This document shows, piece by piece, positions 38,909 to 53,400 of a stretch of DNA of 64,000 nucleotides. Origin of the DNA: Himantopus leucocephalus (lineage: Eukaryota > Chordata > Aves > Charadriiformes > Recurvirostridae); contig RSEF01000004.1 in assembly GCA_003993805.1 (NCBI GenBank), positions 76,844,533 to 76,908,532 on the forward strand. The letters are read 5' to 3'. How positions within the stretch are numbered: position 1 is the stretch's first letter; each line of letters opens with the position of its first letter. The notes under the pieces were generated by a model. It was not told where the DNA came from. It made no database searches and saw only the letters and a program-made list of their open reading frames with translations. The position numbers and the translations under genes were made by a program.

Positions 38909-41900
38909 TCTCAGCATTTTTAAAATGTTATTCTTTGAAGAACCATGGGACTATTAAGTGTAAACTTGCAAGTGTTTTCAATTTCCATTTCTGTGCTGCA
39001 GACTTTCAAGCACCGTACAAAAAAGTATTTACAAAACATCTAGACAACTAACTGTTCATGGTGCATAATTAATAACTGCATGGAAGCCGCTGAACAAGAT
39101 AGTTTAGAATACTCAAGCTGAAAGTAATTGTGACATATGCAAATACTTCCCAGAGTCAGAAGCTCTGGTATTTTATTTATTTATTTTAAAGGTTTAGCTG
39201 ATGCTATCAGTAATATGCATAGAAGCACATTTTATATTTTTCTATTGTAAACTGATCATCTTCACAAACCACACCAAAGCTCACTGCAATCAGTAGAGAC
39301 TCCTACTCTTTTTAGCTGGTACTGGACGAAGACAGTGTCTTTATTTCATATGCTGTAGATTTTTATTCACCTACCGATGCTATGACAAGTCCTGAGTATT
39401 ATAGATTGATCACTTTTGCTGTTCGGAAAAAATGGATACGGTTAAAAATAAGCTAAGGAAAAGACACCTTGGGGATTTATGAGAATACGTTTTAATAAGG
39501 AAAGTATCTCATGGGAGTTATTTTATTTAGATTTAAAACTTTCTAGATCTAACATAATACTTGACTTTAACCACTTTCTTTTCCTTTGACACTTTTCATA
39601 TTTTCCCTTTCTCTAAGCTCACTCTCTTGGCAAGCTGGTTGAAGAACTCTGAAAAGAAAAGCAAAGGAAAAAAAAAAGTAGGACCTTGACAGTCAGGCTT
39701 TTGGTTTGGTTTGTTTTTCTTTTTTCCTATTCAGAGCTCTAACACATCAGTTTTAAATAACAGTAAAACCACTGACTCCATGATATTCTAATAATTTGAA
39801 AGATAATTAGTTGGTGGGCGCTGAACAGATGTAAAGCTCTCCATATTCCTAAATCAGATCTGCTTGTGTACCATACTATCCATAAACTAAAGTGGCTCAG
39901 TGGACACCCTGTACAGGATGATTTGTGGAGTCGGAATACCAGACAGCACACTGAAAAAGCTTCCAGTATTTTCTGAGAAGATACTCCTATGAGGGACATA
40001 TGTGCACGGAAAGACGAGGGAGCTGATGCATAGCTTCTGGACAATATCCCATTGTTTTGCCATGAACATTCTTTGTTTGCACAAACTTTTAAGACTGTGG
40101 CCTGGTTTGGTTTTTTCCTTAGCTTTGCTTTTATCTTAGGATGAGATTTAGTTTCATTCCATCTTTGTTTTTCATGCAGAAATATAATGCTGAAATAAGT
40201 AATAGTGCCTTCTCAGGTGTGGTGTTGCACCCACTGAGGCTGACACAGAAGCGGAACCCAGAATAGTATTACAAAATGTTAAGGATATAATTGTTACGAT
40301 GAGTAGAAGAAGATGGCAGAACCATCACTTTCTCTTGTAAGACTTCATAAACCAAAGCAGCTGGGCTCCTATTCATGTTTTGCTTGAATGTCCTTCATTT
40401 TTGTTCTCTTGAATAGAGCAATATTCCCAGAGACTTCAAGTCCTACAGCAAATTTCACTGAACCGTGTGAACTCTGCAGTTGTGTGAGGTCTTGGGGCTG
40501 CAGAAGTCTGCTCACCGGGTCTGGAAGCTGATGTTGCTGATAGCTGGTTTTAAATCACAAAACTTGTGGTATGGCATAGGTGTTAAAATGTAAATTGGAT
40601 TTCTTTGTTAAAATAAAAATAGAAGTGTGATATCGAAGGAAAAATGCTAACAGCTTGGAGATAATAATTTCTGTTACTGAACAGGGAGACTGTTTTAGGG
40701 TAGAGTTGGTATTGTTGAAAGATTGATATGTTTCTGTTGCTGCATTTGAAAGACTCATGTATTTTACAAAAGATTTGAACTAACGAATTTTTTCGGTGTT
40801 TGAAAAGAATTTTAACTGGTTATAGGAATGTACATCTAACAACTTTTTTAGTATCAAAAATGGATTTGTGGTCATTTAGTTATAGCATTCATTTACAAAT
40901 TCCTATGGGTGTAGATCACCTGAAATGAATGTCACGAAAATAATTTGGGTAGGGTTAAGTTTGGTTTTATTTATTTTTGTTTTGTTTTCAAGATCAGCTA
41001 ACAATGGAGATAAAATGAGTCTAACATCTCTCCCACAAACAAATACTTATAAATGATTTTTCTTTGAAGTTAGGAACATAAGTTTACAATAATTTAGGAT
41101 TCATTACAGTAGCCCACTGAGCATGGGGGTTACTCAGAAAGTCTGAACACAGTTTCAAAGACAATGCTCAGTAGTAGTCGGCAAAGAAAACCACATGGCA
41201 CAAACTATTAGGAAAGGGACAAGGAACTGACTCAGAAATACCAGTGTGCCACTGGTTTGCAGTGTTTTTCCAGTGTCTTTGAATCTTTTGTGAGGTTCTG
41301 GCCTGTCTGATCTCAAAAAGCATATAGTACCACTGGAAAACTTTTGAAAAGAGCATCAAGAATGATCAGAAGCATGACATGCTTTCCATGGAAAGGACAA
41401 CTCAGGGTGCCAACTACATTGGCACTGTAGCTTGGATTGGAAGTGCGCTTTGGAAGCGAATCTTCAGGTTGTTTCCATTTGCCATTCACTTCTTTAGTTG
41501 CTGAGCGATTTGGGAGATCACAAGTTGGATTTCCTTCAGACAAAGTTTACTGGAAGATTTCCATTAGTCTTCGAGTTCTCAGTCCATGCAAACAGTCTAG
41601 CATTAGTCCAAAGTAAAACATTGCTAAATACGCTTAGTGAGGATGTCAGTCACATCTGTTCGCAGTGTACTACCTGCTACTGTCATCATATCATTAAGTA
41701 GGCAATGACTCTTCACTTTGGGAAAAAAGACAACTGAGTGGGGAGGGGGAAAGCAGTACAGAATTTTATTAAAGAGGAGAGGGGATAATTTAAACAATTG
41801 GCTAGAAAAACTTTTTTTTTGTGATTTTCGCATTGGATGATAACTATTGACTCCATTGCTGCTATCAGTACCAGTTAAAAAGTAAAAATTATGTCAATGC

Positions 41901-43160
41901 TTTTTTTAATACTTTTTTCATATATAACAATATGTCATATGCACAAAACACAGACTAAAACAGCAATCAAGAGAGAGAATTTTACCGTGACCATAATTTA
42001 TTTTTTTTCTTTTCCTTTTGTATGATTTGTGTTGTTTTATGCTGCTGAGTTTCATATTCACCGAGGCTATAAAAAATCTGATATCTCTAAGGTGTCAGCC
42101 CATTTACTCCAGCAAAGCCATTCATCGGACCCACACAATGTTTGTGGGATTGAGCTTCATTATAGATTCTGTAACCTTCTGTACAAATTGCTTATGACCC
42201 ACATTCCTCACTGCCCCCCCTGGTTAGAATCTGAGGTTATAAAAACTACTGAAGCGACAGCACAATAATACATTACTACCTGATGGTTAGCAAGCTTCAC
42301 CTTATTTACACTGTACGTGGAATACCACTGGGTTTTTTTTCTTTTCTATTTCTCTTGTTCCCTTTAATATATTCCTTTAAAAGCATGCTTACTTAAACTA
42401 ATAACTATGATTTGAGGCCTTGGTATAGTCTAAAACGTTTATGATTCACAATAGCTTTTCTTCTGGCAAGCTTTCATAAAAGTTTAGTGCAGCACTTGTG
42501 CTCTACAACAAATCTGCACATAATAGGAGGAAATTTCACTCTTTGCCCCTAGCAAACTTGTTATTATGTCGCTCGGAGATGCTTGTGGTGACAGTGACCA
42601 CTGTGTGGCAGGTGTTCCGTGATGTTGGATAACAAAATCCCTACAGGAAACTGCATATTCTCTTAATGTCAATACCTTCCTGCCAGCTTCAGCTTTTGAA
42701 TGATAAATGATGCAATTAAAGCTTTTTGAGATGTGCATAAAATAACTTGCCTGATTCCTGTTAACCCTAAATAGGTCTGTGACATTAGGAAATAAATCTT
42801 ACTGTTAGTCTCAGTAAGAATACTTTTTTTTTTTTTTTAACCTGATGTTCTTCATAGCTTCTGAGCAATAAAAGAAAGTAAACTAAGGAAAATTTTTAAA
42901 GAAAGCCACCATTTCCATGGGTGCCTCGGGTATGGGCCAGAACTAGTAAGATATGGAAAATTCCAGATGTCATTTTCTCTAATTTCTCTCTTAAATTACT
43001 GGCTTAATGTTGGTTTTATGTTTGACCAAAAAGAAATTTTATTTACCCATTTAATTGGGTACTAAAAGTATCCAACAGTTGTTTCTATATCATGAATGGC
43101 TTTAAGGAGATCTCATTCTGCCCATTGCTCTCCTTCTTATTTTGAAGTTATTATCCAGTT

Positions 43161-43396
43161 TATATCTAAAATTGGAAACTATGCATGTGAGTGAGTGAAA
43201 CAACCTGGTAAAAGTGATATTAAGGGCATCATTTTATTCAACTGGAAACATATTTAGCAGATAACCTAAAACTGCATNGTATATCTAAAATTGGAAACTA
43301 TGCCTGTGAGTGAGTGAAACAACCTGGTAAAAAAGATATTAAGGGCATCATTTTATTCAGCTGGAAGCATATTTAGCAGATAACCTAAAACTGCAT
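43161..43396. repeat. 117 bp direct duplication around a single N
   Basis: 43161-43277 and 43280-43396 are both 117 bp and align without gaps, with five substitutions by eye. A single N sits at 43278. Equal length and one N between suggest two haplotypes or overlapping contig ends placed in tandem. Confidence 0.88.
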
Positions 43397-44000
43397 TTGC
43401 TCTACTCCCTACAATTTAGTTCTAGGGCTTTTCATCCATGGGTCATATGATTTGAAGCTATGCCTTTCATGTTATAGTTTTTATGTCAACTGCAGATTTG
43501 ACTGAAATAAATTTAGCAAGTGTTTAAGCTGAGAACATGTGAAGATAACATTGAGCTTACGGGAAAAGAGAAGTGGCCGCCCCCAGTCCTGGAGAGTAGG
43601 ACGGCAAGTGTAAAAGGAGAAAACTTACGTGACCGATTCCTTTCTTGGCTAAGTGATTAAATATTGACCGTATCGAACTCTGAAGGCCCTTAACTCTGAC
43701 CTCTGGTGAGACCTGTGGGAGGAACGTTTTCTAAATTTGCAGCGTTAGCTTGTGCCATGCCTCATTTTTGGAATACCAGCTGTGGAGCTGTCACCTGGCG
43801 GCTTTCATGAATGTAATCTTCATAATAGATGGTATCTCATGTTTCAATATCTTGCTTTGTCAAAGCTCCTATTGCTGTGAAGAAGATCGGGGTAGGGTTT
43901 TAATACAATTTTTTATTTAGAAGAAAACCCAAAATCCATCATTGCAAACAATTCCACTAATACAGAGTCAGATCAGAAAGAAGAAATCAAAGCAGTCAGT

Positions 44001-44108
44001 CAACCACAAATCTTGTCAGAAGAAGATAAGCACATATATGTTGATTATGTGGTNCCAACCACGAATCTTGTCAGAAAAAGATAAGCACATATATGTTGAT
44101 TATGTGGT
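44001..44108. repeat. 53 bp direct duplication around a single N
   Basis: 44001-44053 and 44056-44108 are 53 bp each with two substitutions; N at 44054. Same architecture as at 5953, 43278 and 47167. Confidence 0.88.
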
Positions 44109-44323
44109 TGCCATGCCAATTAACCCAGAACGCCATTAGTATTTTGTGGCGCCAGTTTGCATTACCAACAGTGGCACCATTTCTGCTGGCAAATTGGGAG
44201 GTTGCATGGGATCACATTAATTTTCCGGAGGGAGGCTACTTAAAAAACCTTTATCTTTATAAAAATTCTCAATATGTTACAGATAATTATTTCTGTTCTC
44301 AAAGGTAAAATAGCTTTATTCTC

Positions 44324-44340
44324 TGTGTGTGTGTGTGTGT
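44324..44340. repeat. (TG)n microsatellite
   Basis: About eight TG units, followed by an interrupted GTAT/GCGT stretch. Confidence 0.9.
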
Positions 44341-44421
44341 ATGCGTGTATGTACACGAGCATACTTCTACATACGCTTTCTAGAAAGTCACTGTTTCTAG
44401 TGAGATTTTTGCTGTTTCTCT

Positions 44422-44454
44422 TCTTGTTTTGCTACATAATAAAGCAAAACAAGA
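44422..44454. repeat. Perfect 12 bp inverted repeat with 9 nt loop
   Basis: TCTTGTTTTGCT (44422-44433), loop ACATAATAA, then AGCAAAACAAGA (44443-44454), an exact reverse complement. No transcript context is visible. Confidence 0.85.
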
Positions 44455-46880
44455 GAATATGCTATCCTTTTTATAGCAAATCTCAGATTTAATTTTAAAG
44501 CACCGTGCAGAAATCTAGCTAAAGGTATATGCCTCTGCTGCACTGTTTCTTCAGACTGGCTGTGATTTTGCATTTCTTTTTGCTTTTATAGTTAGCTGTT
44601 AAAAAAAACTTAAGAGAGTTGGATCCATGTACAAAGTCACCTCTCTTCCTAAATCCTGGAAGCTAGTCCTTTTTTACCCCTAAAAATCTTGAATGTAGAA
44701 GTAGAAGCCTGGGATCAAATAATTTTTACTTATGTAAGTATCTGTTTGGTGAATATTCCATAAACAGAAAATCAGTGACATTAATTTGGCAAGAAATTGA
44801 TTAGACAGTGTATTCAAGTAATACTAAGTTATTGTATAGCATTGTAGTCTATAATGTTCTGCCATTAGGAGAACATATATTTTAATGTCCTCATTCATCA
44901 ATTGATATGTCTTCTCTGGAAAAATTCTGATGAAAGAGGAATAAGCTTACAAAAAGAGTAAAATTTAAGCATAATTTAATTTTAGTTCATCCATTTGGGA
45001 ACAGACAGTATTATAGGCGTGTTTATAAAATTAAACTGTAATTATAACTCATTTTGTTATCACTTCTGTGTGTTTATATTCCCATTTCTTATAAAGCATG
45101 TTACGATGGTACTCAGTGGAGACGTTGTTTGTAGGAGTCTTTCTCATGATACACAAGGTGAAAGGTGTTTATTAAAAAAGCAATAAATCTTTACTTAATA
45201 ACTGACGATTCTGGCCCTGGCTTTCTGGTGGTACAGAGGTCACCTCTTTCATTGACTGTGATTGTATGTGATTCAGCTGGAAATCAAACCCACAAGAACA
45301 TATGAAATAGCAATGTAAGAAATGCTAGGAAGTAAATGGGATTGTCTTGTCTTTTCTCTATTTCCAAAAGAATTGCAACAATAACCTCTTCTCAGGTAAA
45401 AGGACTGCTATTCAGTTGACACTTGTAATTCAAGTATAAAGTTAAGCTCAAGAACTCTTGCCAAGTCAAGATCTAAAACACTACGTTCCACTTCCCTATT
45501 GCTTTTTTAAATGTCACTCACCCTTAGCATTCTTCAGTTTATCATGCGTTAAATACGGACAGTACATACTTATTTGCTAAAAGGTCTGCCAGGAGACAGT
45601 TACCAATTCTCGTGACGCTTTTTGATCTCTTCCATAGAAAGGTACAATACAAAAGGCAGCGGCCTGTACTGTTTCTTCTGTTCATAATGAAAACCATAAT
45701 TTCTAAGGTGCTGTCAAGGAGGTCTAAGTGTGAATGTTCCATTATTTATTCTCAGTTTGCGCCAGATACGATTATATTAATTTAGAAGTGTTTTTTTTCC
45801 AAAGAAGAAAAAGGAAAAACCCCAACTAGAGAATACCCTTTTTTTCAGGGAGGCAGGTCTGTAGGTGGAGACATTAGACCATATTTCAATTAAAAACATT
45901 TTTCCTTATGTATACGATACAGCCTTTTTATGATCATAACTAAGGATTCATCTTTTGGAAGAGTTTTTTTCACAGCAAAAGCAAGAGGAGCAAGATGCAC
46001 AGACTGTTACAAAACTAATTTGTTGTTACCGTGCTATTAGAGTATTTTATGGTTATGATCACTGAGTAGATGCACTGGATGCAACTTATCTTGTCCTAAT
46101 TGCAGAGCCACAGACAGTATACGTTATATATGTATGTTAGTGGATAACAGTATCCTACAACACATTTTTCTCCACCTATTACCCTTCTTACTCCTCTCTT
46201 TAGGACTTAATGGTTTGAGGTCTGAGTTGCTGTTCATTACTATATTTTGTTTTGTGAGCTTTTTAATAAGGGCAGCTATTTTCTCTTCCTTCTCCCCTTT
46301 AACTAAATGCCACCGGTATCACCTTGTCACTTGCTACATTCTAACTGAGGACCTCTAGAAAGTAGAAGTGCTAGGCAATGTGTAAAAGAAGATGGGGCAG
46401 GTTTTGCTTAAAAGGATCTGGAGCCTTAAGCAGGGGGGAATATTCCCTAAGAATATTCTTTTTCTAAGAAAGGATACTTGAAAATTAGATTTGACCTGGA
46501 GGTTGAATTGTTTTGTGCTAAGTCATTCACAAAGTCAGGTTCTTCAAAGAGCGTTTGGTGGCATAGTTGCTTTGCGTGTTAGTCCATTACCATATGCTTT
46601 GTCCTGCATAAATAAAATATTCTTGAAATAAATTTTAATCATCTCATTTAAAAATATAAATAGGAGAGAGCTATTAAGCTGTTAAGAAGAACAGCTTCAA
46701 GTTTTGTGTTTTGTAAGGATGTTAATCTTTGAACCATGGGTGTACCTGTGTATCCATGACACATCATAACATACGAATAGATGTATTATATTTACAATTC
46801 AATTAATCCAATATTTTATCCACAGCAGTGGCCATAAATCAATTTACAAGGTATAATATAAAGATCTCATGCAATGATAC
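44455..46880. other. AT-rich unique sequence, no gene recognised
   Basis: No gene, RNA or transposable element recognised. The open frames are short and without motif. Confidence 0.55.
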
Positions 46881-47454
46881 TGCCCTGAAACATCTTGGGG
46901 ATATCAAGTCACTGAGTTTTGGAAGTTCCTGTTGCTGAAAAACAATACAAACTATGTGCTTCAGCAGGGCAGATTATTAATACACTCTAAATTTTGCCAG
47001 GTCATTTTTATTTCATGTTAGAGAGTACTGAATAAACCTGATAAACAAGCCCAGACCGGAGAACTAGGGTAACATAATAGTTTACTCAATCATAGAAAAT
47101 ATTATGAAATTACAGACTTCATTTTGGCTAATTTCCCTTGGAAAATTCCTCTCATCACAAAATGTANATGCCCTGAAACGTCTTGGGGATATCAGGTCAC
47201 TGAGTTTTGGAAGTTCCTGTTGCTAAAAAACAATACAAACTATGTGCTTCAGCAGGGCAGATTATTAATACACTCTAAATTTTGCCAGTTCATTTTTATT
47301 TCATGTTAGAGAGTACTGAATAAACCTGATAAACAAGCCCAGACCGGAGAACTAGGGTAACATAATAGTTTACTGAATCATAGAAAATATTATGAAATTA
47401 CAGACTTAATTTTGGCTAATTTCCCTTGGAAAATTCCTCTCGTCACAAAATGTA
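46881..47454. repeat. 286 bp direct duplication around a single N
   Basis: 46881-47166 and 47169-47454 are both 286 bp and align end to end with about seven substitutions by eye. N at 47167. It is the longest of the N-separated duplications. The right copy continues smoothly into unique sequence and the left copy is preceded by unique sequence, as expected for two overlapping contig ends that were abutted. Confidence 0.9.
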
Positions 47455-50400
47455 GATCTGATAGCATTAGTTCCCATCTTCACAGACCATTTAAAAAACA
47501 AAGTTGAATTCTCTTTGTTCCTCTTTTTTCCTGTTTTATTTTTGAATGTGTCCTATGTTAGGAAATTTCTCATAGCACGTTTTGTTGATATGTATAATTA
47601 AGGGTACTTCTCTTGCTTTATATTCTATGGAAAGGAACATAGTAAAATATTTAATCTTTGCTAATGCCACAAAGAAACTGGAAGCTAGAACCCTGTTTTT
47701 GTAAATGGTATTCTGGTAAAAGATGTGTTCTTAACCAACAGGGAAGAACAAACAATACATAAAACCTAAGAAATACTGTTCTCCAAGAACAGAAGTACAC
47801 CTTCACCAGAGATCAAGGGGTAAAGGGGTTCAGTATAACCCATCCCTGGGGAAATGAAAACCGTGAAATAGTAGGTGAAGTAACAGCTTTGTGTGTGTGC
47901 ATTCAATGCAAAAAAATACCAGGTGAAAAAACAGTTTATAGATATATTAGAATGACTGAGGACTGAAAAAAAGTCTCTTGTACAAGAGTAAAGTTTGTTC
48001 CAGACACATGAGAAAAAAGACAGATGCATGAGTGGATATTTAATTAGGCAGCAGCTTCATTAAGGTAATTCTTATGGGAATCCCTTGCAATAATTTAGTA
48101 TTTAGTGCAGTTCACGATTCTTCTCTTAATAATTCTTACAGGACGGAAAGCTCCTTATAACTTTGTGGACAATACTCAGCTTCTATGTGGGACCCTGCTA
48201 ATTTCTCTTTTTCTGAAGTTTTCGTTTTGGTTTGGGTTTTTTAGATCAGACGGCAAGAGATTATAGATCCATTCCCAAGCTGCTTTTGAGAGTGCTTCAC
48301 CTTAAGTCAAGTTTCCACTGCAGTTTTTCAGAGAATTAGGTGACTAGATGCCCTATGGAATAACAACACTTGCTAGATAGCCAGCTCAGGCAGAGAGTCC
48401 AAAATTCTTATCCTACTTACATCTGAAAATGCTAATACTTAACACTGACCCAAAACAAGTATGTTATAATTTGGAAAATTTAACCTTCATCTGTCGTTAA
48501 TATTATTGTGAAGTTACATTTTTTCGTTTTTCGTGCAATCTTTCTGGTTCCTAATGATTCTTGTATTTCCTGGACATATATTTACTGATAACATAACACG
48601 CACTGGCTTCCCATTTCCTAGTCAGTATTATCTACCAAAGAATTTAGGAAGAGTTTGCAGCCGAGTGGAAAATGTCACTTTATTTGCTCTAAACATCTGG
48701 TTCCCTTTATAAGGAGCTTGAAAGATCAAATTCTTAAAAGATCCCAAACTGTCCCTGATGTTATTTTGCTTCCCAGCTACCAATTTCAAAACACATTTTT
48801 GTACCATGCAGCATCTGTCCAATGATGTTCTAATTGAACTGGCAATAAATATTTGCCCTTACTTCCTACTTCTTTTCCTCTGTATTTTATCCATCTGCTG
48901 GTAGGCAGAAATGCTGTAACAACGGAGGCGCAGTAACGTTCTGAGGAGAATCAGATGTCTACCTGAAGGCCAATTATTTAATTGTTGTATGTGGATCAAT
49001 TAAAAATGGGACTCAGAAGCTTTCTTTCTACATTGAACAGATCTTCTGCAATTCTAGGACACGGAAACAGCTGCAGCTTTCTTTAGGGGGAAAAAAAGTA
49101 CATCTTAATCAATTCAGCACTCAAAATATCAACTCATTTTTTTGTGATATCTTTTTGGATATACTTTAATAAGACAGACTTCTTCGGGATGAGAAGAAAT
49201 TTAGAATTAGACTATCAAACCACCAGAGTCCATTGAAGTTCTGTGTAATGAGTAGAATTCTCAAAGTCCTGGTGAGTTAACACTGAGTAGATCAAAGCCG
49301 AAAAAAATTCTTCAGAAGGTGGAATTTATTAAAAACAAACAAAGTCCCTGATTGAATGTACTGCTTATGAAACGTTCTAGTTTGACAGCCCTAGAGACCA
49401 GAGTCATCTCAATTCATCCAAATACAAGGTATAGTGTAAGTAACAGCAAGGTAGCTGTCCTGTATTTCTACAGTAGCAACAGGGAAACGCTGGATGAATG
49501 CCTGGGAGGAACCAGCATGATAAAATGTGCCTAAAGTTGGAAAAGTTAATGTGTGTAGGGAAATGCCTATAATATAGAAACCATATGCAGAGCAAGTTCT
49601 GACAAAAAATAAGGGCTGCAAAAAGAGACTTAAAATTAATTTAGCTTACTAGCAAGTTGAATTCAGTTCTCTAACTTTGTTCAGGTGATTCTAAGAGTAG
49701 AGAGGCCAGGTTTAGACACTGCACTTCTGGCTTAAATGGTGCATGTGGCTTTTATCTCAATTCTGAGTCCAAGTGCAGAAGAGGAAAAGGGAAAACTTGA
49801 ATTCATGATCTAAGAAATGCTTCTAGATTCCTCTGTATCTACTAGTATGCTTATGCTAATGGCTGCATAGTTTTCGTTGGAGCAGCAAGGCAGACCACTC
49901 AATTTCAAATTCATCAGAATATTATACAGGCTATCAAAATGTGAGCCGAAGGGTTAAGGTGAGAAAAACCTTTATTTGTCATGTAGCAAATGTATTATTT
50001 TTCATTGACAAAACTCACCAAGGAAGAAGTAATATGTCTTCTAATAACAACCTTCAGCATCTGTTTTTATTTCTGGCTCTTCGTTCTATTATCAGCATAT
50101 TTATGATAGTGCCCTTTATAGGCTGAGAGCTTTCCAAGTAACAGTGAGAGAGGGTTACGTTTCCAGGAGATTCACAAACTAAAGTGTTCTGTATAGTAAA
50201 ATGACTAAGAGAAACAAGGAAAGAATTTGGATAGCTTTGTTCTCTATAGGCAGCATGGCATAGAAAAACCCTCAACGTGGATAAAGTGAAAATAGTAGTA
50301 ATGTATATGGTAATGTCTGCAGCAGAGTATGCTAATGTCAGCTGGTTTTGCATGCTATCCAAGCAGAGAACTAGAAGGAAAAAAACAAACCATTGGAACA

Positions 50401-53400
50401 TATTGCATCAGTACCTTCAATGCTTTTCACCTCATAGCCTAATCTTCTGGCAGGATGGAAATAATTTACTAGCAAATCTTAGGTCTTGGGGTTCACTTCG
50501 GCCACAGAAACAGATGTATAAAAATCACTGTGGTTCCTGTCATTATGGTAATAGATTGAGGTGATACAGCTTGCTGCAATACTAAAGGAAATGTAGCAGA
50601 TTTCATTTTACTGTCCCTTCATAAGTGCTGTCTTTTCGTAAGTGCTGTATTTAATTACTTGGATGACATTCCTCCTGCAATGAGAAGGAGATTTTGTACC
50701 GTATCAGTGAAGTTACACAAGCAAAACATTTGGCTCGGGACTAGAGAGCACTTCCCTAACTACTTAAGCACAGGCACTGTGAAAGAAGGAAAATGGAAAT
50801 CATCATTTCAAAACAGCCTTCCCATTATTGTAGGACAGAAAGTGATTAATGAATTGAATGAATAATATGGAAGCTTTAGCTGCCTACAGTTTTCATATCT
50901 TACTGAGAAATGTCAAAAGATGCAGCGACAAAATTATTCTAAGTCCATTTCCTTCCAGTTCCCGGTGTCCCAGGCTTAGTAGCTGACAAAGCGCTACTTG
51001 CCAATAGCTGATGTTAGCCGGTATTGTATTGGCCCAAAAGAGCAATCATCATTTTAGCTAATAAGGTTATAATGACTCTTCCTGCCATTACAGTTCACAG
51101 TTGGCAGAAGACCTACAGCAGGTGGATTGAGACTTCTTTCTAACAAGCTATCATCAGTGTACTCATGTTGTGTCAATAAGAAAACTGCTGTCCCGTATTC
51201 CCCACTTTACAGATTTTTCTTCACTTGGATGCCTTGCCTTCAAGTTAAGCATTTTTGCAGTTGACATTTGTTTAAGCAATTTAGAGCTGTCCTGGGAATA
51301 TATCCCAGCTCTCAGAATTAAAGTACTGTTGGGAGAGATGTGGAGAAAAATCTTCTGTAAATCTTTCTGTAAAAAGATTTAAAAGAAAATAAAAACAAAA
51401 AAAAATATTCTCTGCTTAAAGACAGAGTGGGCATGATAAAACAAAGATGGTGGGTGAGCGATATTGGTATTACTGGCGGATTTCCACTGACTAAATTGGA
51501 GCTATTTCAATTTATGCCTGGTGAGGATTTGGACCAGTATCTCTGATAAGAAAACTCTTTGCAGAAAGTGCCTCATTTAATTTTACCTCAAAATAGAAAT
51601 GATTTGGCTGGCATGTAGGCTGTAATATCAAATTTGAGTCAACAGATCATGTCTGATGTTACTGATATTTATTCAAAAGCCATGCAACACCAATATTTTT
51701 TCTTTACTGACCCCCTGCTATTCTTTAAAGTCCAGAGGGAATTTTACTTTAACATCCAGAGAGGTGTTTTAAACGTATTTCACACATTTTCCACTAGCTC
51801 TTTGTTCAGACGTTGAAGCGCCAAACACAAGATTGTTGTCATTTTGACAACCACATTACATTCTCAGATACACTTGAATTCCAGCTGCAGAGGTGAACAG
51901 GCAAGCAGTTATTCTGTGACAACAGTACTGATAAGAAGAGGTGAACAGAATGTCTTTATGTCTGTATTTGCCTGTGTGCCATATATATGGCAGTGATTGG
52001 TGGCAGGTTATGAAAAGAGCCTGTTAGGCTGCCCTTAGTACCTCAAGTACATATTATATCTTTTTTTTTCCCTTTTTTCCCTATTGATTGTTTTACCTTG
52101 TTTCAGCAAATAGAATGATCAAGAATGGGCCTCCATTCACTTAACAATCAAAACTTATAGAACTGTCATTTTTTTTCTGTAGGACTCAACCTTAATTGAT
52201 TTTTTTCCTATCTCTAGAGTTATCACAATACAGTTATTGAAGTTCTGTCTAAACTCCTCCCTTTTCTGTTCAATAGCTCCTCCATAACTTAGGAAACAAA
52301 CAAACAAACCTTTAAGTATTTGTTTCAATATGGATTATATTAAAAAAAAAAGTAAATAGATTTTAACAAGCTGTTTCACACAGAAAATAAAAATGATTAA
52401 TTTTGAAACATTAATTGAAATAATGCATTTGACTGGCCTGCAAAAATATTTTTGTTTCACTGAATTCTCCCTGCCTGTTAACCTTTTTACTGAAAAAACA
52501 GTTTTGAATTATTTTCTCCCTCTCATCTCTAGCTATTGTTGCTGATAGTAAAATGAGTTCATGACAATGATAATTTTCTGACGTATCCTTACTATTTTAC
52601 TACTGCTAATGTGATGGTGATAATGGCAAGAATCAAAACTGAGTGAAAATAATATTATAATTGGAAGGTGAGGCAGGAGAAAACAGGTCTCATCCTTTAA
52701 TTCCCACGTAAAGGTAGCCAATTTTATTGCAGTTTTTCCTCCACCTATATAAATGTCTTCTATTATTTTACTATCACTTTGATTATTCTGAAGAGAAATG
52801 AGGAGTTTTCTTTCTATATGTAAATCGTTATTTCCTTTTATACAAAGCAGTTGAAAAAAAGAATATAATTAAGTAACCTTAAACTCAGTGTAATTAACTG
52901 CCTTTTTGGAACATGGCCTTGGGTTGTTTTCCCTTGGAAGAGTTACAGAACCACCAAGGTGAAAAGCTCATCCCTCACTCCTAAGGTTATATTTTCACTT
53001 CACTGTTACCTTATTGAGCATCTGGATAAAGGTGAAGCTTGAGGAGGTGACAAGGAAGGTGACTCTTGCTGCAGAAATTGATGATAGAGTAGAGTTCTTT
53101 TTAGTCAGATTAATGTCTTGAATCACTGGCTCAGAGCTGTCCTTCTGTATCCAGAAATGCCAGTAGTTTCTGGTATCCTTTTATCTACATCCTTTGCTGC
53201 AAAATTAAAACAAACAATTGGAGATAACTGGACCTTTTGGGTTTACAAATCAAATAAAGGAGAAAGATGCCAAACCAGCTGTAGCTTCAGCAAAATTGAA
53301 TTAAAAATCAGCCTCCAATAGGAAATATTTTAAAATAAATAAAATCAGATGGCACCATAACAGTTGTGACTTTAAAGATGTATTGCATGGGCACAGTTCA

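Larger units (their letters stand above)
33096..43160. other. AT-rich unique sequence, no gene recognised
   Basis: No supported gene apart from the weak exon candidate at 33674-33808. Contents: short tandem repeat at 35172-35209, an A-run near 38264-38277, poly-T with an N at 38888-38908 and poly-T at 42824-42838. Other open frames (for example 35867-36238 - and 39739-40044 -) carry no domain I recognise. Confidence 0.5.
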
